A stretch of DNA of 64,000 nucleotides, from positions 30,570,091 to 30,634,090 of the forward strand of contig NC_053044.1 in NCBI RefSeq assembly GCF_003473485.1, read 5' to 3'. The DNA is from Medicago truncatula. Taxonomy: Eukaryota; Streptophyta; Magnoliopsida; Fabales; Fabaceae. A program made the position numbers and the translations under genes. Shown one piece after another: positions 11,138 through 22,400 of the stretch; the stretch's first letter is position 1; every line of letters starts with the position of its first letter. The notes beneath the pieces were generated by a model. That model was not told the DNA's origin. It searched no databases and saw only the letters and a list, made by a program, of their open reading frames with translations.

Positions 11138-12156
11138 CATTTTTTTGTTCTTTTTGTTTCTTTATACTATATATATTTTTTCCTGTTGTTTACTTCATCA
11201 GACATCTGTGAACTTCATTCGATTGATTATATTCATACATTCCTTCCATCGCTTTTTGAAAAATTCTTTTGATATTTCATTTTGCATAATAACTTCTTTA
11301 AGAAGTTTATCCAAAAACTATTAAAATATCTTATTTACATGTTGAGTGCATTAATCCCTGATGCTAACAAATTCCCCCTCTCCCTAACAAATTAACCAGT
11401 AACATTTGTCTATTAAAAAAGAATCGCTTGCTTGTCCTCTAAATTAAGATTTATTTCAAGGTACTTTCCTTGCATGACAATGAATGAGTTTGCTTGATAC
11501 AGAAATAGATTCTGGTGGTATAACCCTGATATGGAAGGCAAGGTAGTGACCATTAATTATCAAAGTCGTATTACTTCCACTATTTTACATTTGATTTGTA
11601 TCAACCTTGTCCGGAACATTTGAATGCTACGACAACCTTCACTTGTGTTTTTATCAGCTTTACAATAATATTCAGTTTGTTTAATAGTAATAAAGAAGGG
11701 GAATAAGCTACTATATATATGTACTAAGTTAACATCAAAGATCTAAACGATTTCATGAAATAGAACATAACATAAATTTTAAATTGTGACGCTACTGTAA
11801 TTGCAGATGCAGTATAAAAGGTTTTAGAGGTCTTCGCAACGATGTTAATATGTTATAACTACAATTACAGTCGACAGTATGGGCTGCATTTGCTTGTATT
11901 TTTTTTTTTTGCAGTTTTTGAAGTTCACAACGAAATTGCAAACCAAATTTTAAACCACAAATGATAATTATCTGAGTGTTTGTGTTACACTGTTGCATTA
12001 CATTATTAGCACTTACTTTGTTCTCAGCAGCTTAATCAACACAAGAAATCCTAGCTTGGAGCACTTCAAGACCAAGCTATTCAAAGGCTTCCAATATGAA
12101 CACCAACAATCTCTAGCTAGCAAGTAGCAAGCAACTCCTTTTACTAACCACCTTAG

Positions 12157-12263
12157 CTATTGGCTTGGGACCTGGGAGTGTGCTCCTCCTCGAGGTTTCA
12201 GGTTTGATTCTCTCTGATGTCAATTTGAGGGGGTTAGTTTTGCTTCTTCAAAAAAAAAAAAAA
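12157..12263 (+). mobile_element. SINE fragment with A-tail and target-site duplication
   Basis: The body contains 'ctcctcgaggtttcaggttt' followed by 'gattct'; 'ggtttgattc' resembles a tRNA-type B box. It ends in a run of A. CACCTTAG flanks it at 12049+100 = 12149-12156 and 12264-12271. Copy 1 of the same flank module (475-490) has only one corresponding site, which confirms an insertion. No A box is left, so it appears 5' truncated. Confidence 0.65.
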
Positions 12264-12334
12264 CACCTTAGTTACAAAGCCCTCTTCTTGTGGTCAACAA
12301 TCAATATTAACAAACACATCAATTACATTTTTTT

Positions 12335-12539
12335 ATTTTTACAGGTGATACAAAAAGTGTTACAATAATGTAACATTTTACGACACTTTTTGAATGTTAC
12401 AGATAATACTCTAAAATGTAACTAAAGCTCTTTAGTAACAAAGGGAAATTGTTCAAATGTTACTAAATTTAATTAGTAACATTTTGCTTGATTTAGTAAT
12501 AGTTTTCAATTGTTACTAAATCTCAATTATGTTGTAGTG
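12335..12539. mobile_element. Terminal fragment of a CACTA-type element
   Basis: The right end reads 'tgttgtagtg', the reverse complement of the CACTACAACA terminus. The adjoining 200 bases are packed with 'gttac'/'gtaac' motifs in both orientations, like the subterminal repeats of CACTA elements. No matching CACTA start is visible on the left, so the piece is truncated or the left end has decayed. Confidence 0.5.
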
Positions 12540-12775
12540 TTATGTGGTCAATGTGGAATTGTAAATTGCCCAATCCAAAGCATAATACCGGTTGATTGAT
12601 TATTCTTCAGGTTCATGTATAAAATGTACCTTAGGCATTGGATCATAATAAACAATTATGTTGTTGCAACTGGAAACCGATTCGATTCTTCCTGTTTTTG
12701 CTTTAAACATTGTATCTCTTGCATGCAATATCATTGAGCTATTACACTGTATGACTAATTAATAGAGAAAAATTC

Positions 12776-13750
12776 CATCATGCATATTGCATATCGATCT
12801 AAATACAACCTGAAATGAAGAAATCTAATACTATTAGTTCAAATGTTACATTTTCTTATTACACTATAACTTGGTCTCAATGTTTTCTTGTCCGATTTTG
12901 GTTTATGTTTGGCTTTGCTGCTATTTAACTCCCATCTGGCGACTCTACTAATACAATATGGAATCAAATATCTCGTTATTGCAAACAAAATCTCTTTTGT
13001 AATAAATTTATTGCTGAAGAAATTTTGTTCGCAATGAAGAGATATTGAATTCCGTTTCCTATTAGCCTGAGAGTCGGACTAACAGTAAGGACAAGTGAAA
13101 GGAAGAGGTAGTAAAAATATTGCAGCAAGGCCAGAAAACCGGCGAAAAAGTTTTCCGGCATCAGATGTAAAAGGATGGTTATTGAAATGCACTTGAGAAA
13201 TGGAAAGAAGGTTTTTTGTTCCATTTATGGCTTGGAGACAAATGATGCCAACAAAACAGACTTAGCCATTTAATTAGGAAATGTAGAATGCATGGTCAAG
13301 AAGATTGAGAAACTTAAAACTTCAAAGCCCTTAAGATGTTAATTATAAGGTGTGTGTGAGAGAGAGAGAGAGGTGAGTGGGGGATTAAATACTTGAAATG
13401 TGGTTCTGTATATTTTTGTCACAAACTAGTGGAAGAAGTAGAGTAGGTAGAAAGATAAATGATTTGCTACTAGCATGGTGAAGTTTATTTTTTTACTTGG
13501 ATTAGTGTATAATGATTAATCATCTAGAATTGTATTATATATCCAATATTTTACTTTTGGAGTAACCAAAAAAATATATTTTACTTTTGGTATGTGACAT
13601 TTGATTTGGCTAATTTGTAGTAACATCATGACCGTTCCAAAGGTTAAGCAGTACAAGTTAGAGTTTTAAGATTTAAAAATTGGGTAATAAAAAGACCTTA
13701 AATATTTTAATATAGTTATAAGCATATATAATATGATAAACTAGTCATAG
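12776..13750. other. Gene-free spacer with a GA microsatellite
   Basis: No gene was recognised. A short (GA)n run lies near 13362-13376. The minus frame at 12976-13224 shows no recognisable domain. Confidence 0.35.
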
Positions 13751-13752
13751 AT

Positions 13753-13830
13753 TTTATAGCTCAATTAGTCAGAATGAAGACCTCATATCCTCTTTGATGA
13801 ATAGGTTCAAATCTTAGACTCAAAAAATAT
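13753..13830 (+). mobile_element. tRNA-derived SINE-like fragment
   Basis: The sequence has an A-box-like 'tagctcaattagt' and, about 45 bases on, a B-box-like 'ggttcaaatct', the internal promoter spacing of tRNA-derived SINEs. It cannot fold as a full tRNA gene. The borders are uncertain. Confidence 0.45.
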
Positions 13831-13869
13831 TCATTTTTCTTTTTTATAATTTTAGTAGGTCTCACTATT

Positions 13870-15470
13870 AAAAAAAAAAATTGAAGAAGTTAAAATGGAA
13901 TTTATTAAAATCACAATGAGTCCTGACCAGCATAAGAGTTGCTAGGACAGGGGTCGTAAAATAGCAATATACAAATGAAAGATGGGGAGCACCCAATTGT
14001 AAACCCCGTGACAAAAATTGAAAAACCCCGCAAGAAACATTAACAAAGGACTATCTTTGAAAGCAGTGAAAGGAACACCTAAATCGAAGACAACCCTCCG
14101 CACAACAACATAAACAAAATCCAAGCCTACCCCATCCAAAACACCACGCAAAAACCACACCTCCAAAAAACCCCAACCATCACGCAAGCAACTATTTCCA
14201 TCACACCACGCAAACACCAATAACCTCGCTAACCCTCCCGTTGACCACCATCCATTTTGCTACCATTTAGACATCACCAAAAACAACCGTAAAAAACTTA
14301 TGATGCTCCGTCTGCCTACTACATCACCGCCACCACACACCACTGTTCCACAAATCGAGTGTTAACTCGTAAACTTGCCCGAGTTTGTTTTTAAGTGGCA
14401 AAAACGTGTAAACTCGATTTTTGGTGAAATCGGAAAGTTTGACGAATTTGACTGAGTTAACACGTGTTAAACTCGGAGTAAACTCGTCCGAGTTTACCTT
14501 TGAATTTTTTTATCTTTTTTTTGGTTTTTTTTTTGTCTCGTTTTCTTTCAAAATCCAATTCTTTTTTCAATCCCAAAGTGCTGAAATGTTGCCTTTACGG
14601 TTAACATAACTCGTTTTTTTCATGCTTGTTATGTACAGAAGCTACGACAATGCGTGACAATGACATACATTGAATTTTAGGGAATGCATTTAGAATCTTG
14701 TTATTATTGATTGATTTGAAATCATTCAAATATATTACTTGTTCAAGTATTTAAATGAGAAAATTGAACAATTGAAGATGAAACAGAGTTTAAATGTATT
14801 GATAAATTTTGTTTTTTATTGTTAGAGATTATTATTTAAATGTGGTTAATTGGTTATGTTTTGTTTAAATATTAGCTTACATATGTTATATATATCATAA
14901 ATTTTATATAATTTAATTTTAGGTAAACTCGTACGAGTTTACTGAGTCGAGTTTACGATTCAAGTTTACATAGCTAAAACGAGTTGAGGTAAACTCTCGA
15001 GTTGTAAAACCTTGCCACACACCACAAAACCTTCACCACACATACAACCCGAAACCCGGTTCTTCTCACCACCGATCCACCAAAACAGCATATGAGGTCA
15101 CCAAAAATGGACCGTGGAGCACAAGAAAACAATATTGTGAACCACGAAACTGTTGAAAGAAAATCCAAACAGCAGCTGAAAAACTAAAGAATCTACCCAT
15201 AAAAACCCTCCCTCTCCAACATCACTAACCAATAACCCTCCTTCTACAAAAACGAAAACTGCCCCATGCTCATCATCATCACCAAAATGTCACCACCACA
15301 CAAAAACACATATTCACCACCAACAACCACACCACCTATCTTTCTCAGCAACCATCACAAAAGGGATCTAGATCTAGATCCAAATCCGAATCTAAAAACT
15401 ACAACCACGAGCCACCACCAGATCCACCGCGAAATCACCACTCCCAACCACGAAGACCATGCATTCTAAA
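13870..15470. repeat. C/A-rich degraded repeat, interrupted by a nested element
   Basis: 13920-14343 and 15015-15470 share an unusual C- and A-rich composition (many 'caccac' and 'aaccc' motifs) unlike the AT-rich surroundings. They would be contiguous if the element at 14344-15014 were removed. No transposon protein was recognised. The minus frame at 13942-14220 and the plus frame at 15266-15469 are probably compositional. Confidence 0.35.
14344..15014. mobile_element. Nested DNA transposon with imperfect inverted ends and an 11-bp flanking direct repeat
   Basis: The left end is 'tgttccacaaatcgagtgtt' and the right end, reversed, begins 'caaggttttacaactcgaga'. Both arms are packed with 'aaactcg'/'cgagttta' motifs. 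The direct repeat CCACACACCAC is at 14333-14343 and 15015-15025. The repeat is low-complexity, so the true target duplication could be 8-11 bases, which would fit hAT or Mutator-like insertion. No transposase is present. Confidence 0.55.
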
Positions 15471-15689
15471 TATATTGGGTGGTATGCACAACATCTAGGC
15501 AATTTTGCTACATATTCTGAATTATGAATTGCAGTTGAATTTTCATTGCGAAGGATGTCAAAACTTTTGTACATTTTGCTACATAACTCTTGCTGTATAG
15601 TAGATTGAAATGGTAAAATTTTCATTTATTTTTTAGCATTATACATTCTCTTACATTATATTAGAATCAAACAAACATTACAAGTTTTT

Positions 15690-16165
15690 ACTTTCTACGA
15701 CTGTATTTTTTTCAAAATCAATTTTGCAATTTTGATCCCTTATTTTATATAAGTCACGAAAACGGTCCTCTTATTTTAAAATCGAACTATTTTATCCTCA
15801 CTTTTCAATATATTGCAATTTTGATCCAACTCTTTTTTCTTCAAAAATCATGATTTCTTGTCCAAAAAAGGCGATTTATTGTGTCAATGTTGATTCTAAT
15901 GACAAAATAATTTGTTTTGAATTAGCATATTGCAATTAAGAGTCTAAATGGGGTACACATTTTTCTTTTGGGCTTACATGTACTTTTGATCCCTTATCTT
16001 TTTCACCTTTTTCAATGTTACCATTTTGACCCTCTAAAAAAAATATTCCAACTTCACTTTAATCAAAATGATGTTTTTTATCAATGGATCATATTTTTAT
16101 GCTTTGAAGATATGAAATGTAGCCCTATCATAGATTTAATTTCTAGGCATTAGTACGACCTTTAG
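15690..16165. repeat. Degraded dispersed repeat
   Basis: Sequence such as 'caattttgatcccttatttt' and 'cttttgatcccttatc' resembles end regions of legume foldback or Mutator-like repeats. No coding content was recognised. Confidence 0.3.
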
Positions 16166-16740
16166 GGCCCGTTTGGTTCAACGGATGTGAGGGGAGGAGA
16201 GGGATTTTAATGGAGGGGAGGGAAAGGAAAGGGATGGAAGATATTTTAATTAAATACATGTTTGGTTCAAAAGAGGGGAGAGGATGGATTTTAATTAAAA
16301 ATATTTTGGGTTCACAAGGGGAAGGGAGGGATTTTAAAATTAATTTACTATCTTACCCTTAAACTTACTTAAATATACGAAAAATGCTTGTTTTTTTCAA
16401 TTTCATAGACTGACGATAGGTCGACTCACAATTTATGTTGGAGGAGATCTGAAGCAACGGTTGACAGCAACAAAGTAGCAGTAGAGTAGGAAGAGTGATT
16501 TTTACAGGTAATAAATAGGAGTCACAGATAACATAATAATAAAAATTGTTACAAGGATAATATAACCTAATAATAATAAAAGTTGTTACAATCTTTCAAA
16601 AAAAGTTGTTATAAGGATAAAATAACCTAATAATAAAAGTTGTTATAAGGATAATATTGAGATTTTAAATTCATCTAAGAATAATTTTGACAATGAAATA
16701 AAATTTTAAAGAGATCATCTTCCCTCTTCTCCGAAAAACT
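16166..16740. repeat. Repeat with 'gggcccgtttggttc' end and GA-rich iterations
   Basis: It begins with a motif common at the ends of plant MITEs, then iterates 'aggggaggagagggatttta' with variations about three times to 16340. The opposite terminus was not found. 16540-16660 repeats 'aagttgtta.aaggataata' three times. Confidence 0.35.
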
Positions 16741-16999
16741 CCTATTTCGGGGGAAGCAAAAAGTGAATCTTAAATGGATTTTGCCCCTCCTGGTGTTTAA
16801 ATATTAGTATAGGTGTTATATTATTATAAAAGCGGTGTTTAACAATTTGATAATGAAATAAAGGAGATTAATGTTTACTAAAAAAAATAGAGTGGGTGTT
16901 TATGTTATTTAAGAAGACTATAAGAGAGCTTAGTGTAATTTGTTTGTCCATGATAAAATAATTGAAATAGTTGTTTTTTTAAAGGTGAAATAATTGTTA

Positions 17000-17404
17000 C
17001 TCCCTCCGTTCCTTTTTTAGTGTATTTTTAGGATGAATTTTCGTTTATATTTAACTGTCTTTTTGTATCTTAAGGATATGATTTGTCAATTATACCATTT
17101 GTCAATTACTCTTATCTTTTTCAATAAAATTAATTAATGCTATCTTTTTGGAAAAACAAAGTTTGTTATTTTACTAAACAAAGTTTATCTAAATTTAGGA
17201 ATTTGTTGGATAACAAGATTGACAATTATTTGTTACGATAGAAAGAAAACATTAGATTTATTGGAAAGATATAGTGTGTGCAAATAAATAGGAATTTATT
17301 GGTGGATTAAAATTAGGATATAATAGGAAGAAAATATACAAAAATAAACAACGCTAATTTGGTGTTAATTTTTTAAAAAGACACTTAAAAAGTAACAGAG
17401 GGAG
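17000..17404. mobile_element. Stowaway-like (Tc1/mariner) MITE
   Basis: The left terminus is 'ctccctccgttccttttt', and the right terminus 'aaaaagtaacagagggag' is its imperfect inverse. Each side is flanked by TA, the usual target duplication of Tc1/mariner elements. The 405-base length and AT-rich core without coding frames fit a non-autonomous element. Confidence 0.7.
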
Positions 17405-17929
17405 TATTAAATATCATAAAGTTATAGACTAAAAATATGTCAAAATATTAAAAATAATAAAGATCTCATTAATAATAAAGATGTCGTTATGAGTATCGTG
17501 AAAGAATTGTACAACTATATTATTTAGTGGCTCATTGATCATTTATCCCGTGCTTTTGGTAGTCATACTTCTAAAGAATATAATAACTACTAATCTATAA
17601 CAATGAAAAATTATTTTATTATATGACATTAAGTTAAACAAAAAAATAAAGGCAAATTATTTTTACTAAAGAAGCAATATTGAAAATATGTAATTTTTTT
17701 AAAAGTAGTTGTATATCTTCTAATAAATATTATCCCGTGTATAATTTATAAATGAGAAATATTTTGTAACTTTCTCAAAGTTATGTTATTTTACGAATAT
17801 CAATCAGATATAATTAAATAAATTTAGATGCAAGAAATATGTATCAATGAGAAATAGTCATGTGTTATGTTAAGTTTCGGCCATAAGTGTTTATTCCATA
17901 TGCAGATAATTCTCATTTACATGTACTAG

Positions 17930-18958
17930 GCCGATGACAGCTAATTTGGAAGTTAAAGGTTCCTCCCAAGATTAAGAATCTTGTTTGACGTGTATGTCGG
18001 GGTTGTTTTTCTATCAGAGCCCGCCTAATCAGCAGAGGTATACATTGTCCCATTGATTGTGTGCTTTGCGGTAGTAACTATGAAGATGGGATCCATGTTT
18101 TATCAGAATGTCCTAGTGCTATGCATATATGGCGAGAGGTTAACCTTCGGGACAAGATTGACAGAGCTCTCAGGCAAAATGTAATATGGATGTGGTGATA
18201 TTTAATATGCTATATATCTACACTTAGTCCAGCTCATTGTGCTTTCTTTGCTACAATTATGTAGAGCATTTGGAAAAGAATGAACTTAAAGTTATGGCCA
18301 CAGAAAACCGAGACAACGCTCAAGTGTGGACTAGGAAAACGACTCTTCTTGAGGACTGGAAGTCAGCTCAAAGTATTAGAAATGCCAGTGGTACTATTCA
18401 AGCCACAACTCATCAGCAGCCAAGCCGACAGAAGTAAGCAGATGGGAAAAACCAGCAAGAGGTAGGTATAAATGTAATATAAATGTCTCCTTCTCCTCCT
18501 CTCTTAACCGTGTCTATCTTGGAATGTGTACCCGGGATGAACTAGGTGACTTTGTGATTGCGAGAACTGATTGGTTTTCTCCTCTATGTGATGTCATAAT
18601 AGGGGAAGCAGTTGGCTTACACACGGCACTATAATGGGTTTCAGACCTACAATTTGATAATGTAGACTTTGTATTAGATTCACAAAAGGTCGTGGATTCC
18701 TTTCATGCAGGGGTAGATGATGATAATGAGCTTGGTTGTATTATTACCGTCTGTAGACAGTTGTTTCAGGATAGGTTTCAAAACTCTCATGTTGAGTTTA
18801 ATAAGAGACAAACTAATGAGGTCGCTCACGAATTAGCAAAGATAACCCATATGATCCTAGCCCCAATATTTATGATGATGTACGGTCATATATTTGATAT
18901 CAATTAGCTAATAAAATGCATTGTTTTGCTTCTTTAACAAAAAAAAAAAAAAAAAAAA
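17930..18958 (+). mobile_element. LINE 3' remnant: zf-RVT, RNase H domain and poly(A) tail
   Basis: About 17942-18199 reads LIWKLKVPPKIKNLV, a stop, then CFSIRARLISRGI and CVLCGSNYEDGIHVLSEC, a zf-RVT domain. 18481-18907 reads an RNase H-like domain with YLGMC, WFSPLCDVIIGEAVGL, DSQKVVDSF, FNKRQTNEVAHELAK, broken once by TAG. The block ends in an A run at about 18940-18958, marking the 3' end of the retrocopy. Several stops and frame changes make it inactive. Confidence 0.8.
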
Positions 18959-19331
18959 GTGTTTCTTCCATATTTTTTTAAAAGCTACCATAATATCTGA
19001 AGTTTTTTTTTTTTCAAAAGAATCTTTTTATTTGAAGTTGTTTTTTAAATTTTTGTTGATCCTTGTTTTAAAAAAAAACTATAATAAACAAATAGAATAC
19101 TCTTTAAATTGATTTTTTTTATTTTATAAAAGGGTTTTTTTTTTATTTTTTTTTTATAAAATCACAGCAATCTTTTAACTTTATTTTCTTTCCTATCTAA
19201 ATAATTTTTTTTGTTAAAAATAAATATATGATGAGGTGTGAAATGATTAGGAAATTGTTTTTGTTGATTAGAGTTGTGATGGTTTGTTCTTTTTTACTTT
19301 AAAAACATAACAAGGTTGGTTGGTTTGTTCT
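18959..19331. other. T-rich spacer upstream of the cytidylyltransferase gene
   Basis: Homopolymer T and A runs; no gene was seen. Confidence 0.35.
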
Positions 19332-19339
19332 TGACGTCA
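19332..19339 (+). promoter_or_regulatory. Palindromic TGACGTCA (bZIP-type site)
   Basis: A perfect 8-base palindrome of the CRE/as-1 core class lies about 70 bases before the ATG at 19410. It may lie in the 5' leader or proximal promoter. Binding is inferred from the motif only. Confidence 0.3.
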
Positions 19340-19409
19340 CTATTGCCTCTTCTGAGAATTTTAGAAGGATTAACTTCTTCTTCCTCGTTTGTATCATCAA
19401 CTCGTTGTG

Positions 19410-22400
19410 ATGACTCACCCACAACTCACCAACTCGCTCTCTCTTCATCATCACAATTTCATTCCCAATTACCGCTCCTTCTCTTCTCAATCTCAAATTC
19501 TCTGCATACCTTCTTCTTCTTCTTCTTCTTCATTCGCTAAACCCAAATTCAAACCAAAACCGTTCCTCCGGTTCACTCGCCGAATCTATGAACCGGACCG
19601 TCTTCCTCCACTCAATGCCCAAAAGGTAATTACTTCTTAGGAGGTATTCAATTCATAAAAATTGATTTTTTTTTTACCTGGGTGTGTATTATTTTGTTTT
19701 GAGAATTGAATTTCCGGATTTTATTAATAGTTTATTGGTAAAGTGATTTATGTTTAGATATTTTCATGTAAAAGTTAGTTGAACAATAAATTTGAGTGTA
19801 AAAATTAATTCTTGAATCATTAGCTACAATTTCTAGCTTCAAGTAGAATACTACTAGAATCAATTCTAATTTAGATGAACAAAATATATCAAAATCAATT
19901 TACTCAATTTAGTTATGTGTAACTTTGATTTACTTTTAATTAAGAAAATAGTTGTTTTAACTATATGCACTTTCTGTGATAAAGGGTTTACAATGACAAT
20001 GTATTTCACTATGTTGCCACTGTATAAAAATTTGGAAATTTGCAGTGTAATCAAATAGTCGCTATAGTAGCGCCATAGCATAGAGGAACTTTAACAATTG
20101 TCTATTGTTCTGCAAAACACTCTTTAGTACAAAGTGTTGTCAAATATCGGCTTTTAACGGTAGTGTAATTTTAGCAAACTGTTATTATCTGCGATCTGCA
20201 ATCGACAACACTGGAAATTTGTGTAAAAAGCCTGAACACAGTATCTTAACATAGTTATTCAAATAAAAAGTAAAATGCCATCGGCAATGTACTACGTTTG
20301 TTTGTTAATGTTTCAATTTTTGTGTGTGAGACTAGTGTTATATTACTCGTGTTCTTTTGGTTTTCTTCATTTGATGGTGTAGAATTGGTTAATTTAGTTA
20401 GTAAGGAAATGGTGAATTTTTTTAAGTTAGTCGAATTTTAAGGAAGCTTTTTTTACCTATAAAGTTTAAAGAACCAATGAAAAATTATGTTAGGTGATAT
20501 ACTAGCATTTTTTTTTTTACTGAGCATACATGTGTAACAGAATATAGTCTCTGAAGTGGGTGCTACTAAGGAGTTAATGGAAGCCGTGATTTGCCCTTGT
20601 AGGAGGATTCGCTCTTGAAATCTCAACCGCAGGTTAGTCAGCTTAGGAACAGAATTGTTTTTGGCCTTGGGATTGGGCTTTCTGCTGGCGGTATTGTTTT
20701 GGCCGGAGGATGGGTTTTTGCGGCAGCCATGGCTGCAGTTGTCTTTGTTGGTGCCCGTGAGTATTTTGAATTGGTTCGGAGTCGAGGAATTACAGAAGGA
20801 ATGACACCTCCTCCGCGATACGTGTCACGAGTCTGCTCTGTCATTTGTGCCTTGATGCCACTTTTTGTCATGTAAGATTAGCTAGTGTACCTTAATGTTT
20901 CCATTGGTGCTTACATCTGACAATCTCTAGCATATGTTGCATTTAACAATGAAATTTTGCAATGTTTGTTTTGCATGTTGAATAATGCAATTTATTTTCT
21001 GGATTTTTTGCATATCATATATACTCTATGTGGTATTTGTGTATATGATAACCATTAATTGAAATAAACGAAAATATAGTAGATGAAAGGATAAATATAC
21101 TTTCTTTGATTCTAGAGATAGTTCTTTTCATTACTTCTTTTCCTTGATCTTCCAGTTTCTTTTTAGTGCTAAAGCATCAGTTAGAGATGTATGAACCCTA
21201 AACCCTAAAACCCCATCAGTTTTCGAATAATCTACAAATTACAATTGGAGGGGTCAGGACACCTGGGCATATTCTAGAAGGAAGTGAGACCATGTGAGAG
21301 AGAATGAGTTACTGACGTGGAGCTAGATTCTAGGAGAGTTTGATGGAGGATGAGAATATAATGTGAGTAGAGAGTGGGGAAGCGTATTCAGAAATATTGT
21401 TATTGATTTGGTTATGAGATTATTCTCTTGAAAAGGAACGTATTGCTCTGGTTAGGAGTTCTTCTTGAAATCTGGTTTATCATTTCAGTTTGCATTTCCA
21501 CCATTGTAGAGCTCTTGAGGTCATCTCTTTTCTTAAATAATATACTATTCTATTGTCTTGAATTTAAGGGTTCTATCGTCAGGGCATTGTATATCCTTAA
21601 CTGGATAGCTTTAGCTATGAAGAAGGTGGCATATCAGCATCATCACCATTTATTCTTGTCATCTTCTCAATCTCCCTTTCACAATTATCCTCAATTGTTT
21701 GGTCCTTCTTCATGATCCGATTTGGTGGTAACATAAACCATTTACTTAGGTTTAACTTTAGTCCTTAGGGCAATCTGTTTTTCTGGGGTAATGTGTATTT
21801 TCCTATTATTTTTAAGTTTTTTTTGCTTTTATCTATATCGTGAGAAAATTAGTATAGAGATACTAGAGAACCTCTTAAACAAATTTTTACTTACATAACA
21901 TCAGGTATGTAAGACTGATGGATGTTGCTTGCTGATTTATTAGTATCTATTTTTGATTCATGCCAGGTATCATGGTCATATTGATGTTTCTGTGGCTTCT
22001 GCTGCTTTTGTTTTGGCCATGGCATTACTCGTGCAAAGAGGAAGTCCCCGTTTTGCACAGCTAAGCAGTGCCATCTTTGGGCTATTTTATTGTGGATATC
22101 TTCCATGTTTTTGGGTTAAACTTCGATGTGGTTTAGCAGCTCCGGCCTTGAACACAAGTATGTAATTTACTTCTCTAGTTCTCAGCCTTTCAATTTTAGT
22201 TCTGCCCATTGTGAAGATGGGAGGTTCAGATGTATTTATCTATCATCAATACAATGAATGAATACTGATGTGACCAATACAAAGAATACAAGAAACGGGT
22301 TTGGTGGTCCTTACATATCCTATGTAACCCTAGCTGCTCTCTATAATACAACCTTATATACCTTCCGACAATTGTTATCACCGTGTGCATGTCTCTCACT

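Larger units (their letters stand above)
11138..12775 (+). repeat. 3' flank module of the F-box array, copy 4, with two inserted elements
   Basis: This aligns with 1-785, including 'caacacaagaaatc', 'cttccaatat' and the terminal 'ccgattcgattcttcc' stretch. Relative to copy 1 it contains an extra SINE-like segment (12157-12263) and an extra CACTA-like segment ending at 12539. No gene was seen. Confidence 0.55.
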
